From Petrolisthes cinctipes (lineage: Eukaryota; Arthropoda; Malacostraca; Decapoda; Porcellanidae): a DNA stretch of 64,000 nucleotides. A program made the position numbers and the translations under genes. Shown in pieces: positions 14,131 through 26,098 of the stretch. Below the pieces are notes generated by a model that had not been told where the DNA came from, did no database searches, and saw only the letters and a program-made list of their open reading frames with translations. Numbering within the stretch: position 1 is the stretch's first letter; every line of letters starts with the position of its first letter. Location: NCBI GenBank assembly GCA_033782935.1, contig JAWQEG010000128.1, forward strand, positions 930,001-994,000, given 5' to 3'.

Positions 14131-15097
14131 GTGTTAGAGTATTTTCAAAATACAGGCTAAAAACATACTGAAAATCGATCTTTTAGGTGCCCGAAAGTCG
14201 ATATGTGCATGCATCTTCTGTACCCGTTTATATCTCAAATTCTGGCCCTAAACACCCGAAAATTCGATATTTTGGGGTCCCAGAAGCGATCTGTACATGC
14301 CTACTCCGTGTTAGAGTATTTTCAAAATTCAGGCCCAAAACATGCTGAAATCGATATTTTAGATGCCCAAAGTCAATATGTGCATGTATCTTCTGTACCC
14401 GTTTATATCTCAAATTCAGGCTCAAAACACCCGAAAATTCAATATTTTGGGGTCCCAGAAGCAATCTGTACATGCCTACACAGTGCTAGAATATTTTCAA
14501 AATATAGGCTAAAAACATGCTAAAAATCGACATTTTAGGTGCCAAAAAATCGATATCTCAAATTCAGTCCCAAAACACCCGAAAATTCGATATTTAGGGG
14601 TCCCAGAAGGTATCTGTACATGCCTACTCCGTGTTAGAGTATTTTCAAAATACAGGCTAAAAACATACTGAAAATCGATCTTTTAGGTGCCCGAAAGTCG
14701 ATATGTGCATGCATCTTCTGTACCCGTTTATATCTCAAATTCTGGCCCTAAACACCCGAAAATTCGATATTTTGGGGTCCCAGAAGCGATCTGTACATGC
14801 CTACTCCGTGTTAGAGTATTTTCAAAATTCAGGCCCAAAACATGCTGAAATCGATATTTTAGATGCCCAAAGTCAATATGTGCATGTATCTTCTGTACCC
14901 GTTTATATCTCAAATTCAGGCTCAAAACACCCGAAAATTCAATATTTTGGGGTCCCAGAAGCAATCTGTACATGCCTACACAGTGCTAGAATATTTTCAA
15001 AATATAGGCTAAAAACATGCTAAAAATCGACATTTTAGGTGCCAAAAAATCGATATCTCAAATTCAGTCCCAAAACACCCGAAAATTCGATATTTAG
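14000..15097 (+). repeat. Recent 500-bp tandem duplication
   Basis: 14,000-14,597 appears identical to 14,500-15,097. Each copy is A'-B'-C with the same one-base loss in B' (GCTGAAATCGAT). The copies first differ at 13,999 against 14,499 (T/A) and at 14,598 against 15,098 (G/A). The unit is 500 bp rather than 501 because of the lost base. Confidence 0.88.
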
Positions 15098-15780
15098 AGG
15101 TCCCAGAAGGTATCTGTACATGCCTACTCCATGTTAGAGTATTTTCAAAATACAGGCCAAAAACATACTGAAAATCGATCTTTTAGGTGCCCAAAAGTCG
15201 ATATGTGCATGCATCTTCTGTACCCGTTTATATCTCAAATTCTGGCCCTAAACACCCGAAAATTGGATATTTTGGGGTCCCAGAAGCGATCTGTACATGC
15301 CTACTCAGTGCTAGAATATTTTCAAAATATAGGCTAAAAACATGTTAAAAATCGATCTTTTAGGTGCCAAAAAGTCGATATCTCAAATTCAGTCCCAAAA
15401 CACCCGAAAATTCGATATTTAGGGGTCCCAGAAGCGATCTGTACATGCCTACTCCGTGTTAGAGTATTTTCAAAATACATGCTCAAAACATACTGAAAAT
15501 CGATCATTTAGGTGCACAAAAGTCGATATGTGCATGCATCTTCAGTACCCGTTTATATCTCAAATTCAGGCTCAAAACACCCGAAAATTCAATATTTTGG
15601 GGTTCCAGAAGCAATCTGTACATGCCTACACAGTGCTAGAATATTTTCAAAATATAGGCTAAAAACATGCTAAAAATCGACATTTTAGGTGCCAAAAAAT
15701 CGATATCTCAAATTCAGTCCCAAAACACCCGAAAATTCGATATTTAGGTGTCCCAGAAGGTATCTATACATGCCTACTCC

Positions 15781-17608
15781 GTGTTAGAGTATTTTCAAAA
15801 TACAGGCTAAAAACATACTGAAAATCGATCTTTTAGGTGCCCGAAAGTCGATATGTGCATGCATCTTCTGTACCCGTTTATATCTCAAATTCTGGCCCTA
15901 AACACCCGAAAATTCGATATTTTGGGGTCCCAGAAGCGATCTGTACATGCCTACTCCGTGTTAGAGTATTTTCAAAATTCAGGCCCAAAACATGCTGAAA
16001 ATCGATATTTTAGATGCCCAAAGTCAATATGTGCATGTATCTTCTGTACCCGTTTATATCTCAAATTCAGGCTCAAAACACCCGAAAATTCAATATTTTG
16101 GGGTCCCAGAAGCAATCTGTACATGCCTACACAGTGCTAGAATATTTTCAAAATATAGGCTAAAAACATGCTAAAAATCGACATTTTAGGTGCCAAAAAA
16201 TCGATATCTCAAATTCAGTCCCAAAACACCCGAAAATTCGATATTTAGAGGTCCCAGAAGGTATCTGTACATGCCTACTCCGTGTTAGAGTATTTTCAAA
16301 ATACAGGCCAAAAACATACTGAAAATCGATCTTTTAGGTGCCCAAAAGTCGATATGTGCATGCATCTTCTGTACCCGTTTATATCTCAAATTCTGGCCCT
16401 AAACACCCGAAAATTGGATATTTTGGGGTCCCAGAAGCGATCTGTACATGCCTACTCAGTGCTAGAATATTTTCAAAATATAGGCTAAAAACATGCTAAA
16501 AATCGATCTTTTAGGTGCCAAAAAGTCGATATCTCAAATTCAGTCCCAAAACACCCGAAAATTCGATATTTAGGGGTCCCAGAAGCGATCTGTACATGTC
16601 TACTCCGTGTTAGAGTATTTTCAAAATACATGCTCAAAACATACTGAAAATCGATCATTTAGGTGCACAAAAGTCGATATGTGCATGCATCTTCTGTACC
16701 CGTTTATATCTCAAATTCAGGCTCAAAACACCCGAAAATTCAATATTTTGGGGTCCCAGAAGCAATCTGTACATGCCTACTCAGTGTTAGAGTATTTTCA
16801 AAATACAGGCCCAAAACATGCTGAAAATCGATATTTTAGATGCCCAAAGTCAATATGTGCATGTATCTTCTGTACCCGTTTATATCTCAAATTCAGGCTC
16901 AAAACACCCGAAAATTCAATATTTTGGGGTCCCAGAAGCAATCTGTACATGCCTACTTAGTGCTAGAATATTTTCCAAATATAGGCTAAAAACTTGCTAA
17001 AAATCGATCTTTTAGGTGCCAAAAAGTCGATATCTCAAATTCAGTCCCAAAACACCCGAAAATTCGATATTTAGGGGTCCCAGAAGCGATCTGTACATGC
17101 CTACTCCGTGTTAGAGTATTTTCAAAATACATGCTCAAAACATACTGAAAATCGATCTTTTAGGTGCACAAAAGTCGATATGTGCATACATCTTCAGTAC
17201 CCGTTTATATCTCAAATTCAGGCTCAAAACACCCGAAAATTCAATATTTTGGGGTCCCAGAAGCAATCTGTACATGCCTACTCAGTGTTAGAGTATTTTC
17301 AAAATACAGGCCCAAAACATGCTGAAAATCGATATTTTAGATGCCCAAAGTCAATATGTGCATGTATCTTCTGTACCCGTTTATATCTCAAATTCAGGCT
17401 CAAAACACCCGAAAATTCAATATTTTGGGGTCCCAGAAGCAATCTGTACATGCCTACACAGTGCTAGAATATTTTCAAAATATAGGCTAAAAACATGCTA
17501 AAAATCGACATTTTAGGTGCCAAAAAATCGATATCTCAAATTCAGTCCCAAAACACCCGAAAATTCGATATTTAGGGGTCCCAGAAGGTATCTGTACATG
17601 CCTACTCC
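15781..17608 (+). repeat. 1,828-bp second-level HOR, copy 2
   Basis: Sub-units start at 15781 (A'B'C), 16282 (A'C), 16607 (ABC) and 17108 (ABC). The A'C sub-unit has ATTGGATATTTTGG, and the following A has GATCATTTAGG; both mark these positions in every copy. Confidence 0.87.
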
Positions 17609-19435
17609 GTGTTAGAGTATTTTCAAAATACAGGCTAAAAACATACTGAAAATCGATCTTTTAGGTGCCCGAAAGTCGATATGTGCATGCATCTTCTGTA
17701 CCCGTTTATATCTCAAATTCTGGCCCTAAACACCCGAAAATTCGATATTTTGGGGTCCCAGAAGCGATCTGTACATGCCTACTCCGTGTTAGAGTATTTT
17801 CAAAATTCAGGCCCAAAACATGCTGAAATCGATATTTTAGATGCCCAAAGTCAATATGTGCATGTATCTTCTGTACCCGTTTATATCTCAAATTCAGGCT
17901 CAAAACACCCGAAAATTCAATATTTTGGGGTCCCAGAAGCAATCTGTACATGCCTACACAGTGCTAGAATATTTTCAAAATATAGGCTAAAAACATGCTA
18001 AAAATCGACATTTTAGGTGCCAAAAAATCGATATCTCAAATTCAGTCCCAAAACACCCGAAAATTCGATATTTAGAGGTCCCAGAAGGTATCTGTACATG
18101 CCTACTCCATGTTAGAGTATTTTCAAAATACAGGCCAAAAACATACTGAAAATCGATCTTTTAGGTGCCCAAAAGTCGATATGTGCATGCATCTTCTGTA
18201 CCCGTTTATATCTCAAATTCTGGCCCTAAACACCCGAAAATTGGATATTTTGGGGTCCCAGAAGCGATCTGTACATGCCTACTCAGTGCTAGAATATTTT
18301 CAAAATATAGGCTAAAAACATGCTAAAAATCGATCTTTTAGGTGCCAAAAAGTCGATATCTCAAATTCAGTCCCAAAACACCCGAAAATTCGATATTTAG
18401 GGGTCCCAGAAGCGATCTGTACATGCCTACTCCGTGTTAGAGTATTTTCAAAATACATGCTCAAAACATACTGAAAATCGATCATTTAGGTGCACAAAAG
18501 TCGATATGTGCATGCATCTTCAGTACCCGTTTATATCTCAAATTCAGGCTCAAAACACCCGAAAATTCAATATTTTGGGGTCCCAGAAGCAATCTGTACA
18601 TGCCTACTCAGTGTTAGAGTATTTTCAAAATACAGGCCCAAAACATGCTGAAAATCGATATTTTAGATGCCCAAAGTCAATATGTGCATGTATCTTCTGT
18701 ACCCGTTTATATCTCAAATTCAGGCTCAAAACACCCGAAAATTCAATATTTTGGGGTCCCAGAAGCAATCTGTACATGCCTACTTAGTGCTAGAATATTT
18801 TCCAAATATAGGCTAAAAACTTGCTAAAAATCGATCTTTTAGGTGCCAAAAAGTCGATATCTCAAATTCAGTCCCAAAACACCCGAAAATTCGATATTTA
18901 GGGGTCCCAGAAGCGATCTGTACATGCCTACTCCGTGTTAGAGTATTTTCAAAATACATGCTCAAAACATACTGAAAATCGATCTTTTAGGTGCACAAAA
19001 GTCGATATGTGCATGTATCTTCAGTACCCGTTTATATCTCAAATTCAGGCTCAAAACACCCGAAAATTCAATATTTTGGGGTCCCAGAAGCAATCTGTAC
19101 ATGCCTACTCAGTGTTAGAGTATTTTCAAAATACAGGCCCAAAACATGCTGAAAATCGATATTTTAGATGCCCAAAGTCAATATGTGCATGTATCTTCTG
19201 TACCCGTTTATATCTCAAATTCAGGCTCAAAACACCCGAAAATTCAATATTTTGGGGTCCCAGAAGCAATCTGTACATGCCTACACAGTGCTAGAATATT
19301 TTCAAAATATAGGCTAAAAACATGCTAAAAATCGACATTTTAGGTGCCAAAAAATCGATATCTCAAATTCAGTCCCAAAACACCCGAAAATTCGATATTT
19401 AGGGGTCCCAGAAGGTATCTGTACATGACTACTCC
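17609..19435 (+). repeat. 1,827-bp second-level HOR, copy 3
   Basis: Sub-units start at 17609, 18109, 18434 and 18935. One base shorter because B' has the GCTGAAATCGAT deletion. TTTTCCAAATATAGG at about 18,800 is shared with the matching place in the 10-kb duplicate, at about 28,765. Confidence 0.87.
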
Positions 19436-20762
19436 GTGTTAGAGTATTTTCAAAATACAGGCTAAAAACATACTGAAAATCGATCTTTTAGGTGCCCGAA
19501 AGTCGATATGTGCATGCATCTTCTGTACCCGTTTATATCTCAAATTCTGGCCCTAAACACCCGAAAATTCGATATTTTGGGGTCCCAGAAGCGATCTGTA
19601 CATGCCTACTCCGTGTTAGAGTATTTTCAAAATTCAGGCCCAAAACATGCTGAAAATCGATATTTTAGATGCCCAAAGTCAATATGTGCATGTATCTTCT
19701 GTACCCGTTTATATCTCAAATTCAGGCTCAAAACACCCGAAAATTCAATATTTTGGGGTCCCAGAAGCAATCTGTACATGCCTACACAGTGCTAGAATAT
19801 TTTCAAAATATAGGCTAAAAACATGCTAAAAATCGACATTTTAGGTGCCAAAAAATCGATATCTCAAATTCAGTCTTAAAACACCCGAAAATTCGATATT
19901 TAGAGGTGCCAGTAGGTATCTGTACATGCCTACTCCGTGTTAGAGTATTTTCAAAATACAGGCCAAAAACATACTGAAAATCGATCTTTTAGGTGCCCAA
20001 AAGTCGATATGTGCATGCATCTTCTGTACCCGTTTATATCTCAAATTCTGGCCCTAAACCCCCGAAAATTGGATATTTTGGGGTACCAGAAGCGATCTGT
20101 ACATGCCTACTCAGTGCTAGAATATTTTCAAAATATAGGCTAAAAACATGCTAAAAATCGATCTTTTAGGTGCCAAAAAGTCGATATCTCAAATTCAGTC
20201 CCAAAACACCCGAAAATTCGATATTTAGGGGTCCCAGAAGCGATCTGTACATGCCTACTCCGTGTTAGAGTATTTTCAAAATACATGCTCAAAACATACT
20301 GAAAATCGATCATTTAGGTGCACAAAAGTCGATATGTGCATGCATCTTCAGTACCCGTTTATATCTCAAATTCAGGCTCAAAACACCCGAAAATTCAATA
20401 TTTTGGGGTCCCATAAGCAATCTGTACATGCCTACTCAGTGTTAGAGTATTTTCAAAATACAGGCCCAAAACATGCTGAAAATCGATATTTTAGATGCCC
20501 AAAGTCAATATGTGCATGTATCTTCTGTACCCGTTTATATCTCAAATTCAGGCTCAAAACACCCGAAAATTCAATATTTTGGGGTCCCAGAAGCAATCTG
20601 TACATGCCTACTTAGTGCTAGAATATTTTCAAAATATAGGCTAAAAACTTGCTAAAAATCGATCTTTTAGGTGCCAAAAAGTCGATATCTCAAATTCAGT
20701 CCCAAAACACCCGTAAATTCGATATTTAGGGGTCCCAGAAGCAATCTGTACATGCCTACTCC
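19436..20762 (+). repeat. Truncated second-level HOR
   Basis: A'B'C (19436), A'C (19937) and ABC (20262), 1,327 bp; the last ABC is replaced by an A-A-C stretch from 20763. The break coincides with the junction of the ~10-kb tandem duplication. Confidence 0.8.
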
Positions 20763-23700
20763 GTGTTAGAGTATTTTCAAAATACATGCTCAAAACATAC
20801 TGAAAATCGATCTTTTAGGTGCCCAAAAGTCGATATGTGCATGCATCTTCTGTACCCGTTTATATCTCAAATTCAGGCTCAAAACACCCGAAAATTCAAT
20901 ATTTTGGGGTCCCAGAAGCAATCTGTACATGCCTACTCCGTGTTAGAGTATTTTCAAAATACATGCTCAAAACATACTGAAAATCGATCTTTTAGGTGCA
21001 CAAAAGTCGATATGTGCATGCATCTTCAGTACCCGTTTATATCTCAAATTCAGGCTCAAAACACCCGAAAATTCAATATTTTGGGGTCCCAGAAGCAATC
21101 TGTACATGCCTACACAGTACTAGAATATTTTCAAAATATAGGCTAAAAAACATGCTAAAAATCGACATTTTAGGTGCCAAAAAATCGATATCTCAAATTC
21201 AGTCACAAAACACCCGAAAATACGATATTTAGAGGTCCCAGAAGGTATCTGTACATGCCTACTCAGTGTTAGAGTATTTTCAAAATACAGGCCCAGAACA
21301 TGCTGAAAATCGATATTTTAGATGCCCAAAGTCAATATGTGCATGTATCTTCTGTACCCGTTTATATCTCAAATTCAGGCTCAAAACACCTGAAAATTCA
21401 ATATTTTGGGGTCCCAGAAGCAATCTGTACATGCCTACTTAGTGCTAGAATATTTTCAAAATATAGGCTAAAAACATGCTAAAAATCGATCTTTTAGGTG
21501 CCAAAAAGTCGATATCTTAAATTCAGTCCCAAAACACCCGAAAATTCGATATTTAGGGGTCCCAGAAGCGATCTGTACATGCCTACTCCGTGTTAGAGTA
21601 ATTTCAAAATACATGCTCAAAACATACTGAAAATCGATCTTTTAGGTGCACAAAAGTCGATATGTGCATGCATCTTCAGTACCCGTTTATATCTCAAATT
21701 CAGGCTCAAAACACCCTAAAATTCAATATTTTGGGGTCCCAGAAGCAATCTGTACATGCCTACTGAGTGTTAGAGTATTTTCAAAATACAGGCCCAAAAC
21801 ATGCTGAAAATCGATATTTTAGATGCCTAAAGTCAATATGTGCATGTATCTTCTGTACCCGTTTATATCTCAAATTCAGGCTCAAAACACCCGAAATTTC
21901 AATATTTTGGGGTCCCAGAAGCAATCTGTACATGCCTACTCAGTGTTAGAGTATTTTCAAAATACAGGCCCAAAACATGCTGAAAATCGATATTTTAGAT
22001 GCCCAAAGTCAATATGTGCATGTATCTTCTGTACCCGTTTATATCTCAAATTCAGGCTCAAAACACCCGAAAATTCAATATTTTGGGGTTCCAGAAGCAA
22101 TCTGTACATGCCTACACAGTGCTAGAATATTTTCAAAATATAGGCTAAAAACATGCTAAAAATCGACATTTTAGGTGCCAAAAAATCGATATCTCAAATT
22201 CAGTCCCAAAACACCCGAAAATTCGATATTTAGGTGTCCCAGAAGGTATCTATACATGCCTACTCCGTGTTAGAGTATTTTCAAAATACAGGCTAAAAAC
22301 ATACTGAAAATCGATCTTTTAGGTGCCCGAAAGTCGATATGTGCATGCATCTTCTGTACCCGTTTATATCTCAAATTCTGGCCCTAAACACCCGAAAATT
22401 CGATATTTTGGGGTCCCAGAAGCGATCTGTACATGCCTACTCCGTGTTAGAGTATTTTCAAAATACAGGCCCAAAACATGCTGAAAATCGATATTTTAGA
22501 TGCCCAAAGTCAATATGTGCATGTATCTTCTGTACCCGTTTATATCTCAAATTCAGGCTCAAAACACCCGAAAATTCAATATTTTGGGGTCCCAGAAGCA
22601 ATCTGTACATGCCTACACAGTGCTAGAATATTTTCAAAATATAGGCTAAAAACATGCTAAAAATCGACATTTTAGGTGCCAAAAAATAGATATCTCAAAT
22701 TCAGTCCCAAAACACCCGAAAATTCGATATTTAGAGGTCCCAGAAGGTATCTGTACATGCCTACTCCGTGTTAGAGTATTTTCAAAATACAGGCCAAAAA
22801 CATACTGAAAATCGATCTTTTAGGTGCCCAAAAGTCGATATGTGCATGCATCTTCTGTACCCGTTTATATCTCAAATTCTGGCCCTAAACACCCGAAAAT
22901 TGGATATTTTGGGGTCCCAGAAGCGATCTGTACATGCCTACTCAGTGCTAGAATATTTTCAAAATATAGGCTAAAAACATGCTAAAAATCGATCTTTTAG
23001 GTGCCAAAAAGTCGATATCTCAAATTCAGTCCCAAAACACCCGAAAATTCGATATTTAGGGGTCCCAGAAGCGATCTGTACATGCCTACTCCGTGTTAGA
23101 GTATTTTCAAAATACATGCTCAAAACATACTGAAAATCGATCTTTTAGGTGCACAAAAGTCGATATGTGCATGCATCTTCAGTACCCGTTTATATCTCAA
23201 ATTCAGGCTCAAAACACCCTAAAATTCAATATTTTGGGGTCCCAGAAGCAATCTGTACATGCCTACTGAGTGTTAGAGTATTTTCAAAATACAGGCCCAA
23301 AACATGCTGAAAATCGATATTTTAGATGCCTAAAGTCAATATGTGCATGTATCTTCTGTACCCGTTTATATCTCAAATTCAGGCTCAAAACACCCGAAAT
23401 TTCAATATTTTGGGGTCCCAGAAGCAATCTGTACATGCCTACTCAGTGTTAAAGTATTTTCAAAATACAGGCCCAAAACATGCTGAAAATCGATATTTTA
23501 GATGCCCAAAGTCAATATGTGCATGTATCTTCTGTACCCGTTTATATCTCAAATTCAGGCTCAAAACACCCGAAAATTCAATATTTTGGGGTTCCAGAAG
23601 CAATCTGTACATGCCTACACAGTGCTAGAATATTTTCAAAATATAGGCTAAAAACATGCTAAAAATCGACATTTTAGGTGCCAAAAAATCGATATCTCAA

Positions 23701-25745
23701 ATTCAGTCCCAAAACACCCGAAAATTCGATATTTAGGTGTCCCAGAAGGTATCTATACATGCCTACTCCGTGTTAGAGTATTTTCAAAATACAGGCTAAA
23801 AACATACTGAAAATCGATCTTTTAGGTGCCCGAAAGTCGATATGTGCATGCATCTTCTGTACCCGTTTATATCTCAAATTCTGGCCCTAAACACCCGAAA
23901 ATTCGATATTTTGGGGTCCCAGAAGCGATCTGTACATGCCTACTCCGTGTTAGAGTATTTTCAAAATTCAGGCCCAAAACATGCTGAAAATCGATATTTT
24001 AGATGCCCAAAGTCAATATGTGCATGTATCTTCTGTACCCGTTTATATCTCAAATTCAGGCTCAAAACACCCGAAAATTCAATATTTTGGGGTCCCAGAA
24101 GCAATCTGTACATGCCTACACAGTGCTAGAATATTTTCAAAATATAGGCTAAAAACATGCTAAAAATCGACATTTTAGGTGCCAAAAAATCGATATCTCA
24201 AATTCAGTCCCAAAACACCCGAAAATTCGATATTTAGAGGTCCCAGAAGGTATCTGTACATGCCTACTCCGTGTTAGAGTATTTTCAAAATACAGGCCAA
24301 AAACATACTGAAAATCGATCTTTTAGGTGCCCAAAAGTCGATATGTGCATGCATCTTCTGTACCCGTTTATATCTCAAATTCTGGCCCTAAACACCCGAA
24401 AATTGGATATTTTGGGGTCCCAGAAGCGATCTGTACATGCCTACTCAGTGCTAGAATATTTTCAAAATATAGGCTAAAAACTTGCTAAAAATCGATCTTT
24501 TAGGTGCCAAAAAGTCGATATCTCAAATTCAGTCCCAAAACACCCGAAAATTCGATATTTAGGGGTCCCAGAAGCGATCTGTACATGCCTACTCCGTGTT
24601 AGAGTATTTTCAAAATACATGCTCAAAACATACTGAAAATCGATCATTTAGGTGCACAAAAGTCGATATGTGCATGCATCTTCTGTACCCGTTTATATCT
24701 CAAATTCAGGCTCAAAACACCCGAAAATTCGATATTTTGGGGTCCCAGAAGCAATCTGTACATGCCTACTCAGTGTTAGAGTATTTTCAAAATTCAGGCC
24801 CAAAACATGCTGAAATCGATATTTTAGATGCCCAAAGTCAATATGTGCATGTATCTTCTGTACCCGTTTATATCTCAAATTCAGGCTCAAAACACCCGAA
24901 AATTCAATATTTTGGGGTCCCAGAAGCAATCTGTACATGCCTACACAGTGCTAGAATATTTTCAAAATATAGGCTAAAAACATGCTAAAAATCGACATTT
25001 TAGGTGCCAAAAAATCGATATCTCAAATTCAGTCCCAAAACACCCGAAAATTCGATATTTAGAGGTCCCAGAAGGTATCTGTACATGCCTACTCCATGTT
25101 AGAGTATTTTCAAAATACAGGCCAAAAACATACTGAAAATCGATCTTTTAGGTGCCCAAAAGTCGATATGTGCATGCATCTTCTGTACCCGTTTATATCT
25201 CAAATTCTGGCCCTAAACACCCGAAAATTGGATATTTTGGGGTCCCAGAAGCGATCTGTACATGCCTACTCAGTGCTAGAATATTTTCAAAATATAGGCT
25301 AAAAACATGCTAAAAATCGATCTTTTAGGTGCCAAAAAGTCGATATCTCAAATTCAGTCCCAAAACACCCGAAAATTCGATATTTAGGGGTCCCAGAAGC
25401 GATCTGTACATGCCTACTCCGTGTTAGAGTATTTTCAAAATACATGCTCAAAACATACTGAAAATCGATCATTTAGGTGCACAAAAGTCGATATGTGCAT
25501 GCATCTTCAGTACCCGTTTATATCTCAAATTCAGGCTCAAAACACCCGAAAATTCAATATTTTGGGGTTCCAGAAGCAATCTGTACATGCCTACACAGTG
25601 GTAGAATATTTTCAAAATATAGGCTAAAAACATGCTAAAAATCGACATTTTAGGTGCCAAAAAATCGATATCTCAAATTCAGTCCCAAAACACCCGAAAA
25701 TTCGATATTTAGGTGTCCCAGAAGGTATCTATACATGCCTACTCC

Positions 25746-25922
25746 GTGTTAGAGTATTTTCAAAATACAGGCTAAAAACATACTGAAAATCGATCTTTTA
25801 GGTGCCCGAAAGTCGATATGTGCATGCATCTTCTGTACCCGTTTATATCTCAAATTCTGGCCCTAAACACCCGAAAATTCGATATTTTGGGGTCCCAGAA
25901 GCGATCTGTACATGCCTACTCC
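25746..25922 (+). repeat. Subtype A' monomer, 177 bp (exemplar)
   Basis: Variant of A found where the second-level repeat starts. It has ACAGGCTAAAAACATACTG or ACAGGCCAAAAACATACTG, then GGTGCCCGAAAGTC or GGTGCCCAAAAGTC, TCTTCTGTACCC, CTGGCCCTAAACACCC and a C-like second half (TTCGATATTTTGG, GAAGCGATC). It is followed by B' in A'B'C units, or directly by C in the shorter A'C units, where GATATT is often GGATATT. Confidence 0.88.
25783..25870 (+). repeat. First half-unit of a full monomer, 88 bp
   Basis: Runs from CTGAAAATCG to CCCTAAACAC. It aligns along its whole length with the next 89 bp. Shared blocks are C(T/C)GAAAAT, GAT(A/C)TTTT, CCC, AAG-CGAT, TGT(G/A)CATGC, TCAAATTC/CAAAATTC and GGCCC(T/A)AAACA. 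By hand about 61-63 of 90 columns match, with two single-base gaps. The 29-bp loss in class C lies in this half. Confidence 0.82.
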
Positions 25923-25959
25923 GTGTTAGAGTATTTTCAAAATTCAGGCCCAAAACATG
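25871..25959 (+). repeat. Second half-unit of a full monomer, 89 bp
   Basis: Runs from CCGAAAATTCG to CCCAAAACATG. It contains the boundary motif GTGTTAGAGTATTTTCAAAA and the TCTGTACATGCC box. It is kept at full length in all three monomer classes, unlike the first half. Together the halves give the 177-bp monomer, so the ancestral repeat was probably about 88 bp. Confidence 0.82.
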
Positions 25960-26098
25960 CTGAAAATCGATATTTTAGATGCCCAAAGTCAATATGTGCA
26001 TGTATCTTCTGTACCCGTTTATATCTCAAATTCAGGCTCAAAACACCCGAAAATTCAATATTTTGGGGTCCCAGAAGCAATCTGTACATGCCTACACA
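25923..26098 (+). repeat. Subtype B' monomer, 176 bp (exemplar)
   Basis: Like B but entered through TTTTCAAAATTCAGGCCC rather than AAAATACAGGCCC. Two sub-forms occur: TTTTAGATGCCC here, and TTTTTGGTGCCC or TTTTTGGTGCTC in the left and right parts of the window. It normally follows A'. A one-base deletion form (GCTGAAATCGAT, 175 bp) occurs five times between 14 and 28 kb. Confidence 0.86.

Larger units (their letters stand above)
10866..20830 (+). repeat. ~9.96-kb tandem duplication, copy 1
   Basis: Matches about 20,831-30,775 at an offset of 9,964-9,965 bp. Shared markers include a C with one extra A (GGCTAAAAAACATGC, near 11,180 and 21,145), CACCCTAAAATTC, CGAAATTTC, CAGTCTTAAAACACC (19,873 and 29,838), AAACCCCCGAAAATTGG and GGGGTACCAG. 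It contains 1,828-bp units and a local 500-bp duplication. The left breakpoint lies in an A'/A region, so it is approximate. Confidence 0.83.

Noticed and set aside
14228..14473. Minus-strand open frames of 60-81 codons
   Set aside because: They are complements of the same monomers and appear only where the one-base B' deletion or a particular order of monomers removes a stop. No independent support.
25859..25868. CCCTAAA and TTTAGGG, plant-type telomere heptamers, in A' and C monomers
   Set aside because: They occur as single copies inside monomers (CTGGCCCTAAAC; ATATTTAGGGGTC), never in tandem. Coincidence is the simpler view.
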